From the NCBI GenBank assembly GCA_017935345.1, contig JAGBHU010000044.1:62001-126000 (forward strand): a stretch of DNA of 64,000 nucleotides. The letters run 5' to 3'. Below, piece by piece: positions 36,225 through 46,843 of this stretch. Below the pieces are notes generated by a model that did no database searches, was not told where the DNA came from, and worked only from the letters and a program-made list of their open reading frames with translations. Within the stretch, counting starts at the first letter, position 1. Every line of letters starts with the position of its first letter. Both the position numbers and the translations under genes were made by a program. The stretch is from Coprococcus sp. GTDB taxonomy: Bacteria > Bacillota > Clostridia > Lachnospirales > Lachnospiraceae.

Positions 36225-38333
36225 TTACACAATTCGTTTAAATTTCTTTTCGATATCACTTTCCGTCATGGATATAATAGTCGGTCTTCCATGCGGACAG
36301 GTGTATGGATTCTCTAAAGTCATAAGCTGTGTTATAAGTGCATCTGCCTCCTGAAAGCTTATGGCTGTATTTCCTTTGATAGCGGCTTTACACGCCATAG
36401 TGGAAAGCTTACTGATAAATACATCAATGGTTGTTTTCTTTGTATCCTCGGCAAGTTCTCCTATAAAATCAATAAACAGTTCTCTTCCGTCAAGACCAAA
36501 AAGATTGGCGGGAACAGCATTCAGCTTATATTCATTATCTCCAAAAGCTTCCAGTTGATAACCAAGAGCTTCAAACAGTTCCATGTTCGTTTTCAGAAAA
36601 TCTATTTCCGCCGCACTTAAGGTTATCACAGCAGGTGGCATCAGATATTGTGAAATAATGTTCTTGGCGTTGTAATTTGCCATCAGCTCCTCAAATTTTA
36701 CTTTTTCATGTGCTGCGTGCTGATCCATAATAAACAGCTTATTTTCGTATTCGATAAGCCAGTATGTCTCAAATAACTGACCGATTATTCTGTGCTTGAC
36801 GCGTGCCTTTTCGGTAAGAAACTGCTCTGTGAAAAGCGTTTGCTGCGTATATGTTTCATTCATATCTAGTTCTTCCAAGGAATCCTTATCAGGTGCAGTC
36901 AAAGTAGCCGAATCTGATTTTACTGCGTCAGAGGTATTCTGAATATCCAAATCCGGTTTTGCCGCGTTAGGTGTATTCTGAATATCCAAATCCGGTTTTG
37001 CTGCGTTAGGTGTATTCTGAATATCCAAATCCGGTTTTGCCATGTCAGGTGTATTCATGGCAGTTGGGTTCGGTTTGGTGTTTTCAGATACTGCTTTATA
37101 TCTTCCGATATTTTCCTTGAACAGCATGGAGGCTTTATCTGCAAATCCTGTATTTTCCGCAGGTTTTACTGTGTCTAAAGGCTTTGCAGCCTCTACAGTA
37201 TTTACACCCCTCGTTTCCTGCGCCTGTGTTCTTGCCGCCTGCTCGATGGTCCTCCTGTTTACCTCAAACGGCTCAGGATTCTTTCCTACATTTCGTTTCG
37301 TTGGTGGAATAACCGGTTTGTCCTTGCCGGGTGTGGCTGCCGGTATCAGCTCTTTAAATAAAAGAGCCTCACGTACCACCTTGTAGGTGAAATCATATAT
37401 ATCCTGTTCATTTTCAAACTTCAGCTCCATCTTGGCAGGATGGACATTGACATCGATAAGCTCCGGTTTTATGTCAAAGTTCAAAACGGTAAACGGAAAT
37501 TTATGGATCATAACAAAGGTTCGGAAAGCATCTTCGACAGCCTTTGTTATGGTTTTGCTTTTTATGTATCTGCTGTTTACATAGTAATCCTCAAAGCTTC
37601 TGTTACCTCTTGATATACAGGGTCTTGCTACATATCCGTGTATATGCAGGAAATCATTGGCATTGTCAACTTCAAGCAAATTGGAGGTAATATCCTTACC
37701 GTATATATGATAGATAATGTCTTTCAGCTTACCGTTTCCTGATGTAAAAAGCTTGTCTGTTCCGTTTACAATAAGCTTAAATGATATTTCGGTATGTGAC
37801 ATACTGATTCTGCATACCAAATCATAGATATAAGACATTTCTGTCGAGGCGGACTTCATATATTTTTTCCTTGCAGGTGTGTTGTAGAAAAGATTGCGCA
37901 CGATAATGGTTGTTCCGTCAGGACATCCTATCTGGCTGTTATCTGTTTCCTGACTTCCCTGTATCTGGTAACGTGTACCTGTCAGGCTGTCTTTTGTCTT
38001 TGTAATCATTTCTACCTGTGCCACAGCCGCAATACTTGACAGTGCTTCGCCTCTAAAACCAAGCGATGATATACGAAGTAAATCCTCTGCCGTAACCAGC
38101 TTACTGGTGGCATGACGGAGAAATGCCTTTGGGACTTCATCTTCCGGTATGCCGCAGCCGTTATCGGTTATTCTGATAAAAGAAAGTCCGCCTTCCTTTA
38201 TCTCTACGGTTATGGCAGTTGCCCCTGAATCGATGGCATTTTCAACCAGCTCCTTTACGACAGAGCTTGGTCGTTCTATGACTTCTCCGGCGGCGATTTT
38301 ATCAATTGTATCTGCATCTAAAACTCTTATCAT
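36225..38333 (-). CDS. mutL: DNA mismatch repair protein MutL
   Basis: MutL couples MutS mismatch recognition to strand incision. The 702-residue protein has the GHKL ATPase N-terminus (IAAGEVIERPSSVVKELVEN, DNGCGI, GFRGEAL) and a C-terminal endonuclease domain with the motif DQHAAHEKVKFE starting at about Asp537, so this is the self-nicking type used by bacteria without MutH. The linker contains three 13-residue tandem copies of a unit like NTPNAAKPDLDIQ. The start overlaps the mutS stop by four bases. Confidence 0.97.
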   Translation of the reverse strand: MIRVLDADTIDKIAAGEVIERPSSVVKELVENAIDSGATAITVEIKEGGLSFIRITDNGCGIPEDEVPKAFLRHATSKLVTAEDLLRISSLGFRGEALSSIAAVAQVEMITKTKDSLTGTRYQIQGSQETDNSQIGCPDGTTIIVRNLFYNTPARKKYMKSASTEMSYIYDLVCRISMSHTEISFKLIVNGTDKLFTSGNGKLKDIIYHIYGKDITSNLLEVDNANDFLHIHGYVARPCISRGNRSFEDYYVNSRYIKSKTITKAVEDAFRTFVMIHKFPFTVLNFDIKPELIDVNVHPAKMELKFENEQDIYDFTYKVVREALLFKELIPAATPGKDKPVIPPTKRNVGKNPEPFEVNRRTIEQAARTQAQETRGVNTVEAAKPLDTVKPAENTGFADKASMLFKENIGRYKAVSENTKPNPTAMNTPDMAKPDLDIQNTPNAAKPDLDIQNTPNAAKPDLDIQNTSDAVKSDSATLTAPDKDSLEELDMNETYTQQTLFTEQFLTEKARVKHRIIGQLFETYWLIEYENKLFIMDQHAAHEKVKFEELMANYNAKNIISQYLMPPAVITLSAAEIDFLKTNMELFEALGYQLEAFGDNEYKLNAVPANLFGLDGRELFIDFIGELAEDTKKTTIDVFISKLSTMACKAAIKGNTAISFQEADALITQLMTLENPYTCPHGRPTIISMTESDIEKKFKRIV
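36923..37060 (-). repeat. 39-bp tandem repeats in the mutL linker
   Basis: Three 39-bp units (36923-36961, 36962-37000, 37001-37039) are nearly identical, differing at a few positions, and a partial degenerate copy follows to about 37060. The length is a multiple of three, so copy-number change would keep the mutL frame and only alter linker length. Confidence 0.85.
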
Positions 38334-40981
38334 TTCAGTCGCTCCTGCAATTCATTTATATAAAGTAATGCCTTCATAGGCGTCATATTGGACAAATCAA
38401 TGTTCTTGATTTCTTCGAGAATCTGTCCTTCTTCAAATGATGCAAACATGGACATCTGGGTATCTTCGTTTTTCTTTGATTTCCTGGTACCCTTTGTGGA
38501 ACCTGTATCATTTGAAGATTCGTTTGAAATCTTAATGTCTTTCAGTTTATCTGTTATGTCCTTATCAATAAGCTGATTACATATTTCGTTTGCTCTTTTT
38601 ATGACCATATCGGGTACACCGGCAAGCTTGGCAACCTGTATACCATAGCTTCTGTCTGCACCGCCTTTTACAATCTTACGCAGGAATACGATATCTTCCC
38701 CTTTTTCCTTGACGGCGATACAGTAGTTATTGACAGAGGAAAGCTTACCTTCAAGCTCGGTCAGCTCGTGATAATGTGTGGCAAATAAAGTCTTGGCTCC
38801 AAGCAGCTTCTGGTTGCTGATATATTCCACTACAGCCCATGCGATGGACAATCCGTCATAGGTGCTTGTGCCACGTCCGATTTCATCCAGTATCAGCAGG
38901 CTGTTCTTTGTGGCATTTCTAAGAATATTTGCCACTTCACTCATCTCTACCATAAAGGTAGACTGACCGGAAGCCAAATCATCGGAAGCACCGACACGGG
39001 TAAATATTCTGTCACAGATGCCGATATTGGCAGATGAGGCAGGGACAAAGCTACCGATCTGTGCCATAAGCACAATCAATGCAGTCTGTCGCATATATGT
39101 GGATTTACCTGCCATATTCGGTCCGGTAATAATGGAAATTCTGCTTTCATAGTTGTTCAGGAAGGTATCATTTACAATGAAGCTGTCGTTGCTTAACATT
39201 TTCTCTACAACAGGATGTCTGCCGTCTTTTATGTCAATAATGCCTTCGTTATTGATGGAAGGACGTATATAGCCATTTGCCATGGACACGTAGGAAAGGC
39301 TTGTCATAACGTCCAGCAGGGATATATATTTGGCTGTTTTCTGCACACGAAGCAGCTCTCCTGCAAGTCTGTCACGAAGTGCTACATAGGTCTCATATTC
39401 CAGTGCAACCAGTTTATCGGAGGAACCAAGAATCGCACCTGCAAGGTTGTCCAGTTCTTCGGAAGTATATCTTTCTGCATTTGCCAAGGTTTGTTTTCGT
39501 ATAAAATGAGGCGGAACAAGGTCTTTGTAGGAATTTGTCACTTCAAAATAGTAACCAAATACCTTGTTGAACTTAATTTTAAGGTTTTTAATTCCTGTAG
39601 CTTCGCGTTCCTTTGCTTCCAACTCCATAAGCCAGTTTTTACCGTCTGTACGGGCATTTTTTAATATGTCAATATCCTCCAGATAGCCATCCTTGAAAAT
39701 GCCTCCTTCACGAATCAGGATAGGCGGATCATCATTGATGGCGGCTTCGAGAAGCTCGTAAATGTCGGAAAGCTCATCTATATTTTCACATATTTCCTGT
39801 AACAGACCGCCTTCAAATTCCTGTAAAAGCTGTTTGATATATGGAAGCAGTTTTATCGATGTCTTAAAAGCAATTAAGTCTCTTGGATTCGCTGAACGAA
39901 GGGAAATCCTTGTCATCAGCCGTTCCAAATCATATATCGGATTCAGATATTCCCTTATTTCATCCCGTATGATGATATTGTTGTTTAGTTGTTCTACGGC
40001 ATCAAGACGTGCATTGATATCAGCTTCGGATATCAGCGGCTGTTCTATCATATTACGAAGTCTTCTTGCGCCCATTGCCGTCTTGGTCTTGTCGAGTACC
40101 CATAAAAGTGAACCACGTTTTTGCTTGTCACGCAAGGTCTCCGTCAGTTCAAGATTTCTTCTTGTAGAGCTGTCCAATATCATAAAATCATCGATGGAAT
40201 AGGTGGTGATATGATTGATATGCTCCAAAGAATTCTTCTGTGTATTGTGAAGATACTGCAACAATGCTCCTGTGGCTATTGCCGGTTCTTCATAATCAGA
40301 AAGACCAAGTCCCTCCAGATTATTAACATGGAATTGCCTCATAATTGCATCTTCGCAGATATGTCTGTCGAAATAATACTCAGGCGCTTCGGATATGGAT
40401 ATTTTCATACGTTCTGTCATATAGGTAAAATCAAGCGGACATGTCATGAATACATCATTTCCGATAATTTCGGAAGGTGCATATTTATTGATTTCATCAT
40501 AAAGCTTCTGGAATGAAGAAATATTGCAGGCACGGAAGTCCCCTGTTGTTATATCCACGACAGAAAGACCATAATTTTCATTATGGCCATAGATACACAT
40601 AAGATAATTGTTTTTACTTTCTTCAAGAATCGTCTGGGACATATTTGTTCCCGGAGTTACTACACGGATAACTTCACGTTTTACGATTCCTTTTGCCGTC
40701 TTTGGGTCTTCTACCTGTTCACAGATGGCAACCTTATATCCGTTTTCAATCAGCTTATTCAGGTAGGTATCACAGGCATGATACGGAACGCCGCACATAG
40801 GCGCACGCTCCTCCTGACCGCAATCCCTGCCGGTAAGCGTTATTTCAAGTACCTTGGATGCCGTAAGTGCATCCTCGAAAAACATTTCGTAAAAATCGCC
40901 CAATCTATAGAATAAGATACAGTCCTTGTACTGTTCCTTAACCTCCATATATTGTTGCATCATTGGTGTTAATGCTGCCAC
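38330..40981 (-). CDS. mutS: DNA mismatch recognition protein MutS
   Basis: An 883-residue MutS1. The N-terminus has the mismatch-wedge motif YRLGDFYEMFFEDA (Phe-x-Glu, about 25-38). The ATPase domain carries GPNMAGKSTYMRQ (about 620), the DEIGRGTSTYDGLSIAW Walker B/signature region and ATHYHEL. A Lys/Ser-rich stretch near 820 precedes the C-terminal tail. It lies 2 bases after miaB and overlaps mutL. Confidence 0.97.
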   Translation of the reverse strand: MAALTPMMQQYMEVKEQYKDCILFYRLGDFYEMFFEDALTASKVLEITLTGRDCGQEERAPMCGVPYHACDTYLNKLIENGYKVAICEQVEDPKTAKGIVKREVIRVVTPGTNMSQTILEESKNNYLMCIYGHNENYGLSVVDITTGDFRACNISSFQKLYDEINKYAPSEIIGNDVFMTCPLDFTYMTERMKISISEAPEYYFDRHICEDAIMRQFHVNNLEGLGLSDYEEPAIATGALLQYLHNTQKNSLEHINHITTYSIDDFMILDSSTRRNLELTETLRDKQKRGSLLWVLDKTKTAMGARRLRNMIEQPLISEADINARLDAVEQLNNNIIIRDEIREYLNPIYDLERLMTRISLRSANPRDLIAFKTSIKLLPYIKQLLQEFEGGLLQEICENIDELSDIYELLEAAINDDPPILIREGGIFKDGYLEDIDILKNARTDGKNWLMELEAKEREATGIKNLKIKFNKVFGYYFEVTNSYKDLVPPHFIRKQTLANAERYTSEELDNLAGAILGSSDKLVALEYETYVALRDRLAGELLRVQKTAKYISLLDVMTSLSYVSMANGYIRPSINNEGIIDIKDGRHPVVEKMLSNDSFIVNDTFLNNYESRISIITGPNMAGKSTYMRQTALIVLMAQIGSFVPASSANIGICDRIFTRVGASDDLASGQSTFMVEMSEVANILRNATKNSLLILDEIGRGTSTYDGLSIAWAVVEYISNQKLLGAKTLFATHYHELTELEGKLSSVNNYCIAVKEKGEDIVFLRKIVKGGADRSYGIQVAKLAGVPDMVIKRANEICNQLIDKDITDKLKDIKISNESSNDTGSTKGTRKSKKNEDTQMSMFASFEEGQILEEIKNIDLSNMTPMKALLYINELQERLK

Positions 40982-40983
40982 TT

Positions 40984-42498
40984 TTATACCTCTACTTCTG
41001 TAAATTTATGTGTCACCGAATCCTCAGAGCGTGCTTCCTCCAGCTCACCGATAAAGTAAAAGCCCTTACATTCAACCAGCTTGACATCCACAATGTGTCC
41101 TATAAGGCTTTCACAGCCTTCAAAATGTACAAGAAGATTATTGGATAGTCTTCCTGTCAAAAGTCCGTTATTTTGCTCACTGATGCCCTCTACCAGCACA
41201 GGAAGCGTCATGCCTTTGAATTTCTGCGTAATCTCACCGCTTATTTGCTGAACACGTTTAAACAGTCTGTTATATCTGTCGTTAATTTCTTCCTTTGTTG
41301 CTCCATTTTCCATGGCAGCCGCAGGTGTACCGGTACGTTTGGAATAAATAAATGTAAATGCCGTATCATACCGTACCTTTTCCACAACGTCTAACGTATC
41401 CAGGAAATCCTCTTCCGTTTCTCCCGGAAATCCTACGATAATATCCGCTGTAATCGAAACATCAGGAATCCGTGTTTTGATTTTATCTACAAGTGCAAGA
41501 TAATCCTCCTTGGTATAACGTCTGTTCATTGCCTTCAGAATTCTTGTAGAGCCTGACTGCAAAGGCAGATGGATATGACGGCATACCTTTGGGTTTCTTG
41601 CAATGACATCTATGAGCTCATCCGATAAATCCTTTGGATGAGGGGTCATAAAGCGTACACGCTCGATACCGTCTATCTGGCATACCCTTTCAAGAAGCTC
41701 GGCAAATGTAACAGGCTCCTTAAGATTTTTTCCATAGGAGTTTACATTCTGTCCAAGCAGCATGACCTCTACCACGCCGTCTGCGGCAAGTGCCTTTATT
41801 TCATCGATGATATCTTCCGGAGTTCGGCTTCTTTCGCGGCCTCTTACATATGGAACGATACAATATGTACAGAAGTTGTTACAGCCGAACATAATGTTTA
41901 CACCCGATTTAAATGGAAATTCTCTTGCAGCAGGTAAATCCTCTACAACCATATCCGTATCCTTCCATATATCAATAACAGGACTGTCTGACGTGATACG
42001 GTTATGATAAATCTCTGCCAGTTTATATACATTGTGTGTACCGAATACAATATCCACAAACTTATATTTTTTGTTTATGGTTTCCACAACCTCCTGCTCC
42101 TGCATCATGCAGCCGCATAAGCCTATCATCATATGAGGCTTTGATTTCTTGAGATGTTTTAAAATACCAAGATGACCATATACTTTTCTGTTTGCATTTT
42201 CCCTGACAGTACAGGTGTTATAGATAACAAAATCAGCATTTTCGGAATCTGATTTTACATACCCCATCTGTTCCAGAATACCGAGCAGCTTTTCGGAATC
42301 TCTGACGTTCATCTGGCATCCGAAGGTATTTACAGAGCAGGTAAGGGGTCTGCCAAGTTCTTCCGATTTCTTTTTCACATATTCCCTGTTTTTCTTTATA
42401 AAATAGTATTGTCTGAAAGGCTCTGTTTCAGGTGCAGGACCATTGATGTCAATTTCATCCATTACCGTATCAAGTTCCTTTAGATTATAGATTTCCAT
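40984..42498 (-). CDS. miaB: tRNA methylthiotransferase MiaB
   Basis: A radical-SAM enzyme that converts i6A37 to ms2i6A37 in tRNA. The 504-residue protein has the N-terminal MTTase domain with three cluster cysteines (NTFGCQMN, NTCTVRENA, GLCGCMMQ), the radical-SAM CNNFCTYC (CxxxCxxC) motif, and a C-terminal TRAM domain. About 60 extra residues precede the MTTase domain. Its presence with miaA in one cluster completes the pathway. Confidence 0.96.
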   Translation of the reverse strand: MEIYNLKELDTVMDEIDINGPAPETEPFRQYYFIKKNREYVKKKSEELGRPLTCSVNTFGCQMNVRDSEKLLGILEQMGYVKSDSENADFVIYNTCTVRENANRKVYGHLGILKHLKKSKPHMMIGLCGCMMQEQEVVETINKKYKFVDIVFGTHNVYKLAEIYHNRITSDSPVIDIWKDTDMVVEDLPAAREFPFKSGVNIMFGCNNFCTYCIVPYVRGRERSRTPEDIIDEIKALAADGVVEVMLLGQNVNSYGKNLKEPVTFAELLERVCQIDGIERVRFMTPHPKDLSDELIDVIARNPKVCRHIHLPLQSGSTRILKAMNRRYTKEDYLALVDKIKTRIPDVSITADIIVGFPGETEEDFLDTLDVVEKVRYDTAFTFIYSKRTGTPAAAMENGATKEEINDRYNRLFKRVQQISGEITQKFKGMTLPVLVEGISEQNNGLLTGRLSNNLLVHFEGCESLIGHIVDVKLVECKGFYFIGELEEARSEDSVTHKFTEVEV

Positions 42499-42518
42499 AG
42501 TATTTCTCCATGTCTGTG

Positions 42519-43526
42519 TTATTCATACCTGTTTATGATAGCATCAAGCCTGCTTCTTGTATCATGAACTCTTGTATTTGTTTCTTCTATCCTTAGCGTG
42601 GCTGTTATTTCAGCAAGGTCATTTTGTTCATACATAGCAAGATTGTTTATATAATTACGATCCTTTTCATATATTTTAATCGCTCTGATGGTGTCTTTAT
42701 ATCCAAGGAGCTTTCTGAATTTTACAGCATCCTTCGAGAAATTCAGAGTGCCGTTGATGGTATTTCCAAGACCTATGCTTGGATAGATTTCTATAAATTC
42801 AGCATCCCGATATCGTGATAAATCCTTTTTGCTCCCCTTACTTAAACCACAGACAATGATATTTTTAAGACCCTTGCTGTCGTATAAAGGTGCAACAGGG
42901 ATGTTGTCGGACAGACCGCCATCAGAAAGCTCCATACCTTCAAAGGTAACTGATTCATATACAAGAGGTATGGCGGATGAAGCTGTAATAATCGTCTTAA
43001 TCTGTGACCGTTCGTATTCATTCAAATGGATATATCTTGCTTTATTGATATTTCCATCAGAATATGTAACATTTGCATATACATCAATACCACAGGTATA
43101 AAATTTATTGAAATCAATATATTTATCAACCAGCTCCAGCATTTCTTTTCTGGACATAATACCCGGTTTGTCATTGAACAACAAATCGATATCGGATGAA
43201 AATACCGTATGCATATCGATTTCATCCCAACATTTTTCTGCCAGCTCATAATCCTTCATGGCAAACAAAAGTGCATTTAAAGCACCGATGGAAGCTCCTG
43301 AAATAGCGGTTATTTTATCTAAAAAGCCATATTCGGCAAGTGCCTTATAAACGCCTATCTGATATGCGCCTTTTCCGCCGCCACCGCCAAGACACAAGCC
43401 AAAGCTGTGGTTTGTTTTATCTGTTTTCGGCGCTGAGGTAACATTTTCTGAAGTTGATTTTTCTTTCATCTGCTGTTCAAGCTCAAGAAGTCTTTGAGCT
43501 ATATCCTGATTATCCATTATCATCAC
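42519..43526 (-). CDS. Patatin-like phospholipase family protein
   Basis: A 335-residue serine lipase-type protein. LGGGGGKGAYQIGV (about 47-60) forms the oxyanion hole, GASIG (about 80-84) holds the nucleophile serine, and DGGLSDN (about 207-213) gives the catalytic aspartate, so the Ser-Asp dyad is intact. There is no signal peptide; it should act in the cytosol or at the inner membrane face. The N-terminal 40 residues are polar and coiled. It follows the VWA gene by one base, suggesting co-expression; substrate unknown. Confidence 0.88.
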   Translation of the reverse strand: MMIMDNQDIAQRLLELEQQMKEKSTSENVTSAPKTDKTNHSFGLCLGGGGGKGAYQIGVYKALAEYGFLDKITAISGASIGALNALLFAMKDYELAEKCWDEIDMHTVFSSDIDLLFNDKPGIMSRKEMLELVDKYIDFNKFYTCGIDVYANVTYSDGNINKARYIHLNEYERSQIKTIITASSAIPLVYESVTFEGMELSDGGLSDNIPVAPLYDSKGLKNIIVCGLSKGSKKDLSRYRDAEFIEIYPSIGLGNTINGTLNFSKDAVKFRKLLGYKDTIRAIKIYEKDRNYINNLAMYEQNDLAEITATLRIEETNTRVHDTRSRLDAIINRYE

Positions 43527-43527
43527 C

Positions 43528-44727
43528 TCATTTTGTTTCCATAAGCTTTGTAATTGCTGCCTTTAGTCCGTCTACGGTAAGCGGATACATATCATAGAGC
43601 TGTGCCAATGCCTCTTCGGATTCCATCCAGCCGACGGAATTTGACATACCTACATGACGTCTTGGATTCAGCCAGACAACCTTCTTATATTTGGATTTAA
43701 TCAGCTGGTTCCATTCGTAGCCGCTCATTCCATCGTTTGGGCCGCTGTAGTTGCCGTTCAGGTCAAATAATTCCTCCGGTGCCATCTGTGCATCGCCTAC
43801 GATGATTACTTTATAATCTTTATCGGTATGTCGGAATATATAATCCAAATCATACCAGTCACCCATCTCACATTCCGCCGATTTATATACCTTGCCGTAT
43901 ATGCAGTTATGAAAATAATAGGTTTTTACATCTTTAAAATGGTTCGCTTTATGAACTGCCTGAAACAGATTATTAGAAAGCTCTGCAAATGGCATCATGG
44001 TTCCGCCACAGTCAAACAGCAGCAAAAGCTTTACCGTATTTTTCCTTGGTTTGTCAAATTCAAGCTGAAGAAATCCGCCGTTTGAACATGTTGAATCCAC
44101 CGTTTTATTGATATCCAACTCTGTCTTTGGGACATCCAGCTTCGAGGAAAATTGTCTTAAGCGTCTGAAAGCAACCTGAAACTGCCTGATATCCAGCGTT
44201 TTGTCATGTCTGAAATCCTGATATCTTCTTTCACCCATAACCTGAAATGCCGTTCTCATGCCTGATTCTCCGCCTACTCTGATACCACCGGGATTTCTGC
44301 CATGATGACCGAAGGCTGAACCGCCGCTGGTACCGATCCAGTAATTTCCACCGTTATGCTCAGTATGCTGTTCACCTAATCGCTCACGAAACAGACGTTT
44401 GACTTCATTGGCATCACGTTTTACGTTTATGCTGTACAGCTCTTTGTTTTGGGTGTCAAATTTCATATCCTGCTTATCAAGGAAATCCAGAATATGCTGT
44501 GGTACTTCATCCTCACTCCGTACCCCTTTGAAATATTCCATAAATGCCAAGTCGTATTTGTCAAAATCAGACTCTCTTTTTACGAGAATCATACGTCCCA
44601 GATAATAGAATTCCTCCAGAGAAGAATGTGCAAGGCCCTTATCGAGAGCATCATGCAGCGTGAGCCATTCAGTTGTAGATACATCTAACCCTTTATTTTT
44701 CAGGGTATAGAAAAATCCTGTAAACAT
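43528..44727 (-). CDS. VWA-domain protein (CoxE-like), MoxR partner
   Basis: A 399-residue protein with a C-terminal von Willebrand A-like domain: LLLLFDCGGTM (about 228-238) stands in for the MIDAS DxSxS motif, in which the second serine positions appear altered (DCGGT), and VIIVGDAQMAPEEL is the later strand. CoxE/VWA proteins act with MoxR ATPases as metal-insertion or protein-remodelling chaperones. The MoxR gene is directly upstream and the two overlap by one base. The client is unknown. Confidence 0.8.
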   Translation of the reverse strand: MFTGFFYTLKNKGLDVSTTEWLTLHDALDKGLAHSSLEEFYYLGRMILVKRESDFDKYDLAFMEYFKGVRSEDEVPQHILDFLDKQDMKFDTQNKELYSINVKRDANEVKRLFRERLGEQHTEHNGGNYWIGTSGGSAFGHHGRNPGGIRVGGESGMRTAFQVMGERRYQDFRHDKTLDIRQFQVAFRRLRQFSSKLDVPKTELDINKTVDSTCSNGGFLQLEFDKPRKNTVKLLLLFDCGGTMMPFAELSNNLFQAVHKANHFKDVKTYYFHNCIYGKVYKSAECEMGDWYDLDYIFRHTDKDYKVIIVGDAQMAPEELFDLNGNYSGPNDGMSGYEWNQLIKSKYKKVVWLNPRRHVGMSNSVGWMESEEALAQLYDMYPLTVDGLKAAITKLMETK

Positions 44728-45545
44728 TAAAATCTCCTCTTATTGACTACCTGTAAATCCTCATCCTTCTTAATAAGCACGCCAAGATACGGCATGGTGG
44801 TTCTGATTACTTCAGGCTCTATACCTCCGTGTATAAGGGCTCTGAGCCAGTCAATCAGCTCGGAGGTGCTAGGTTTCTTTCGGACTTCCTTCAGTGTTCG
44901 AATCCAGTAGAAGGTGTCCATAGCCTGCTTCAATAAATTCTCATCAATTGTTTCAAAGTGTGCCCTTACGATTTCATCCATCTGTGCAGGCTCCGGGAAG
45001 CTGATATAGTGAAAAATGCAACGTCTTAAGAAGGCATCAGGCAGCTCCTTTTCCGCATTGGATGTAATAATAACGATAGGACGCTTCTTTGCCTTTACCG
45101 TTTCGCCGGTTTCGTGGATATAAAATTCCATTTTGTCCAGTTCCCACAGCAAATCATTTGGAAATTCCAAATCTGCTTTATCGATTTCATCAATAAGAAG
45201 AATAACCTGCTCTTCATTTTTAAAGGCTTCTCCAAGCTTGCCAAGCTTAATATATTGGGCAATATTATCGACGTCCTTGCCGCCGAACTGGCTGTCGTAA
45301 AGACGCTGAACCGTATCATATACATAAAGACCATCCTGAGCCTTTGTGGTGGATTTGATATTCCATATATAAAGCGGCATATTAAGAGACTGGCTTATTG
45401 CTTCTGCCAGCATCGTCTTTCCTGTTCCCGGTTCCCCCTTTATAAGCAGGGGCTTTTCAAGAACTCTGGCTACATCTACGGCAGCCATAAGCTCTTCCGA
45501 AGCAATGTATGTATTGGAACCTGTAAATTTCATATTTTCTGACAT
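44727..45545 (-). CDS. MoxR-family AAA ATPase
   Basis: A 272-residue AAA+ ATPase with Walker A GEPGTGKTML (about 37-46), Walker B LLIDEIDKAD (about 115-124) and sensor/arginine-finger segments DAFLRRCIFHY. MoxR ATPases remodel or mature partner complexes together with a VWA protein, here encoded immediately downstream. No metallo-oxidase genes lie nearby, so the target is not deducible. Confidence 0.87.
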   Translation of the reverse strand: MSENMKFTGSNTYIASEELMAAVDVARVLEKPLLIKGEPGTGKTMLAEAISQSLNMPLYIWNIKSTTKAQDGLYVYDTVQRLYDSQFGGKDVDNIAQYIKLGKLGEAFKNEEQVILLIDEIDKADLEFPNDLLWELDKMEFYIHETGETVKAKKRPIVIITSNAEKELPDAFLRRCIFHYISFPEPAQMDEIVRAHFETIDENLLKQAMDTFYWIRTLKEVRKKPSTSELIDWLRALIHGGIEPEVIRTTMPYLGVLIKKDEDLQVVNKRRF

Positions 45546-45598
45546 TTGTTCTCTCCTTATGTTTTTCTTATCGGCTTATCGACAGACAGGTATACTGC

Positions 45599-46843
45599 CT
45601 ACTCTCTTATTTGACCGTTGCCGTATATGATATATTTGGTTGATGTAAGCGCCAGCAGTCCCATAGGACCTCTTGCATGAAGCTTCTGGGTGCTTATTCC
45701 TATTTCTGCACCAAATCCAAACATAAAACCGTCTGTAAATCTTGTGGAAGCATTTACATATACACAGGCCGAGTCGATTTCGTTCAGAAATCTTTGGGAT
45801 GCCTCATAGGATTCGGTGATGATGGCTTCCGAATGACCTGTACTGTATTTATTGATATGCTCTATCGCTTCATCAAGTGATGAAACTGTTTTTACCGATA
45901 TAATTTTATCAAGGTATTCTGTGCCAAAGTCCTCTTCCGTACAACTGTCAATATATTTATCGATAGCCTGCGCATCGGCATCACCACGCATTACACAACT
46001 GTTTGCAGATAAATCCGCTACAATCAGTGGAATCGCCTTATGGGCGATATCCTTATGAATGACAAGTGATTCGCATGCATTACATACACCCAGTCTTTGC
46101 AGCTTTGCATTATGTATAATCGGGATTGCTTTATCCAAATCTGCATCCTTATCGATATATATATGACAATTACCTGTACCGGTTTCGATGACGGGTACCG
46201 TAGCATTTTCAACAACATTTCTGATTAGTCCTGCTCCTCCTCTTGGAATCAGCAAATCCAGATATTTGTTCATCTTCATAAATTCAGTTGCGACAGCTCT
46301 GTCCGTCTTCTCGATAAGGGAAATCGCATTTTCATCTATGGATAGTTCGGAAAGGGAGGCTCTTATTGTATTTACAAGAGCTATATTGGAATGGATGCAG
46401 TCACTTCCTCCGCGGAGTATAACGGCATTTCCTGTCTTAAAGGTCAGGGCAAATGCATCCACCGTTACGTTTGGACGTGACTCATATATGATACCGATGA
46501 CACCCATAGGTACACGCTGCTGTCCTATCACCAGACCGTTTGGCCTTTTTTTCATGCTTATAACTTCACCGACAGGGTCTTCAAGCTGTACCACCTGTCT
46601 GATGCCATCTGCCATTTGGTCAAATCTGTCAGAGGTCAGGGTCAGTCTGTCCAGTAATGCCTCGGACATACCGTTTGCCTTTGCATTTTCAATATCTATC
46701 TTATTTGCAGCGATAATGGTTTCCTGATTTTTAATCAAATCCTCTGCCACTTTGAGCAATGCCTTATTCTTAAGCTCCTGACTGCATCTGGCCATATATC
46801 TGCTGGCTGCCTTTGCTTTCGCACCTATTTCTTCCAAATACAT
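45599..46843 (-). CDS. proA: Gamma-glutamyl phosphate reductase
   Basis: ProA reduces glutamyl-5-phosphate to the semialdehyde in proline synthesis. The 414-residue protein has [13 protein letters not shown] and the catalytic cysteine in [15 protein letters not shown] 46843 follows AAAGGAGG; an in-frame ATG at 46993 adds 50 unrelated residues. proB is upstream in the same orientation but separated by the folate cyclo-ligase and DUF896 genes and by a 307-base intergenic stretch. Confidence 0.95.
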   Translation of the reverse strand: MYLEEIGAKAKAASRYMARCSQELKNKALLKVAEDLIKNQETIIAANKIDIENAKANGMSEALLDRLTLTSDRFDQMADGIRQVVQLEDPVGEVISMKKRPNGLVIGQQRVPMGVIGIIYESRPNVTVDAFALTFKTGNAVILRGGSDCIHSNIALVNTIRASLSELSIDENAISLIEKTDRAVATEFMKMNKYLDLLIPRGGAGLIRNVVENATVPVIETGTGNCHIYIDKDADLDKAIPIIHNAKLQRLGVCNACESLVIHKDIAHKAIPLIVADLSANSCVMRGDADAQAIDKYIDSCTEEDFGTEYLDKIISVKTVSSLDEAIEHINKYSTGHSEAIITESYEASQRFLNEIDSACVYVNASTRFTDGFMFGFGAEIGISTQKLHARGPMGLLALTSTKYIIYGNGQIRE

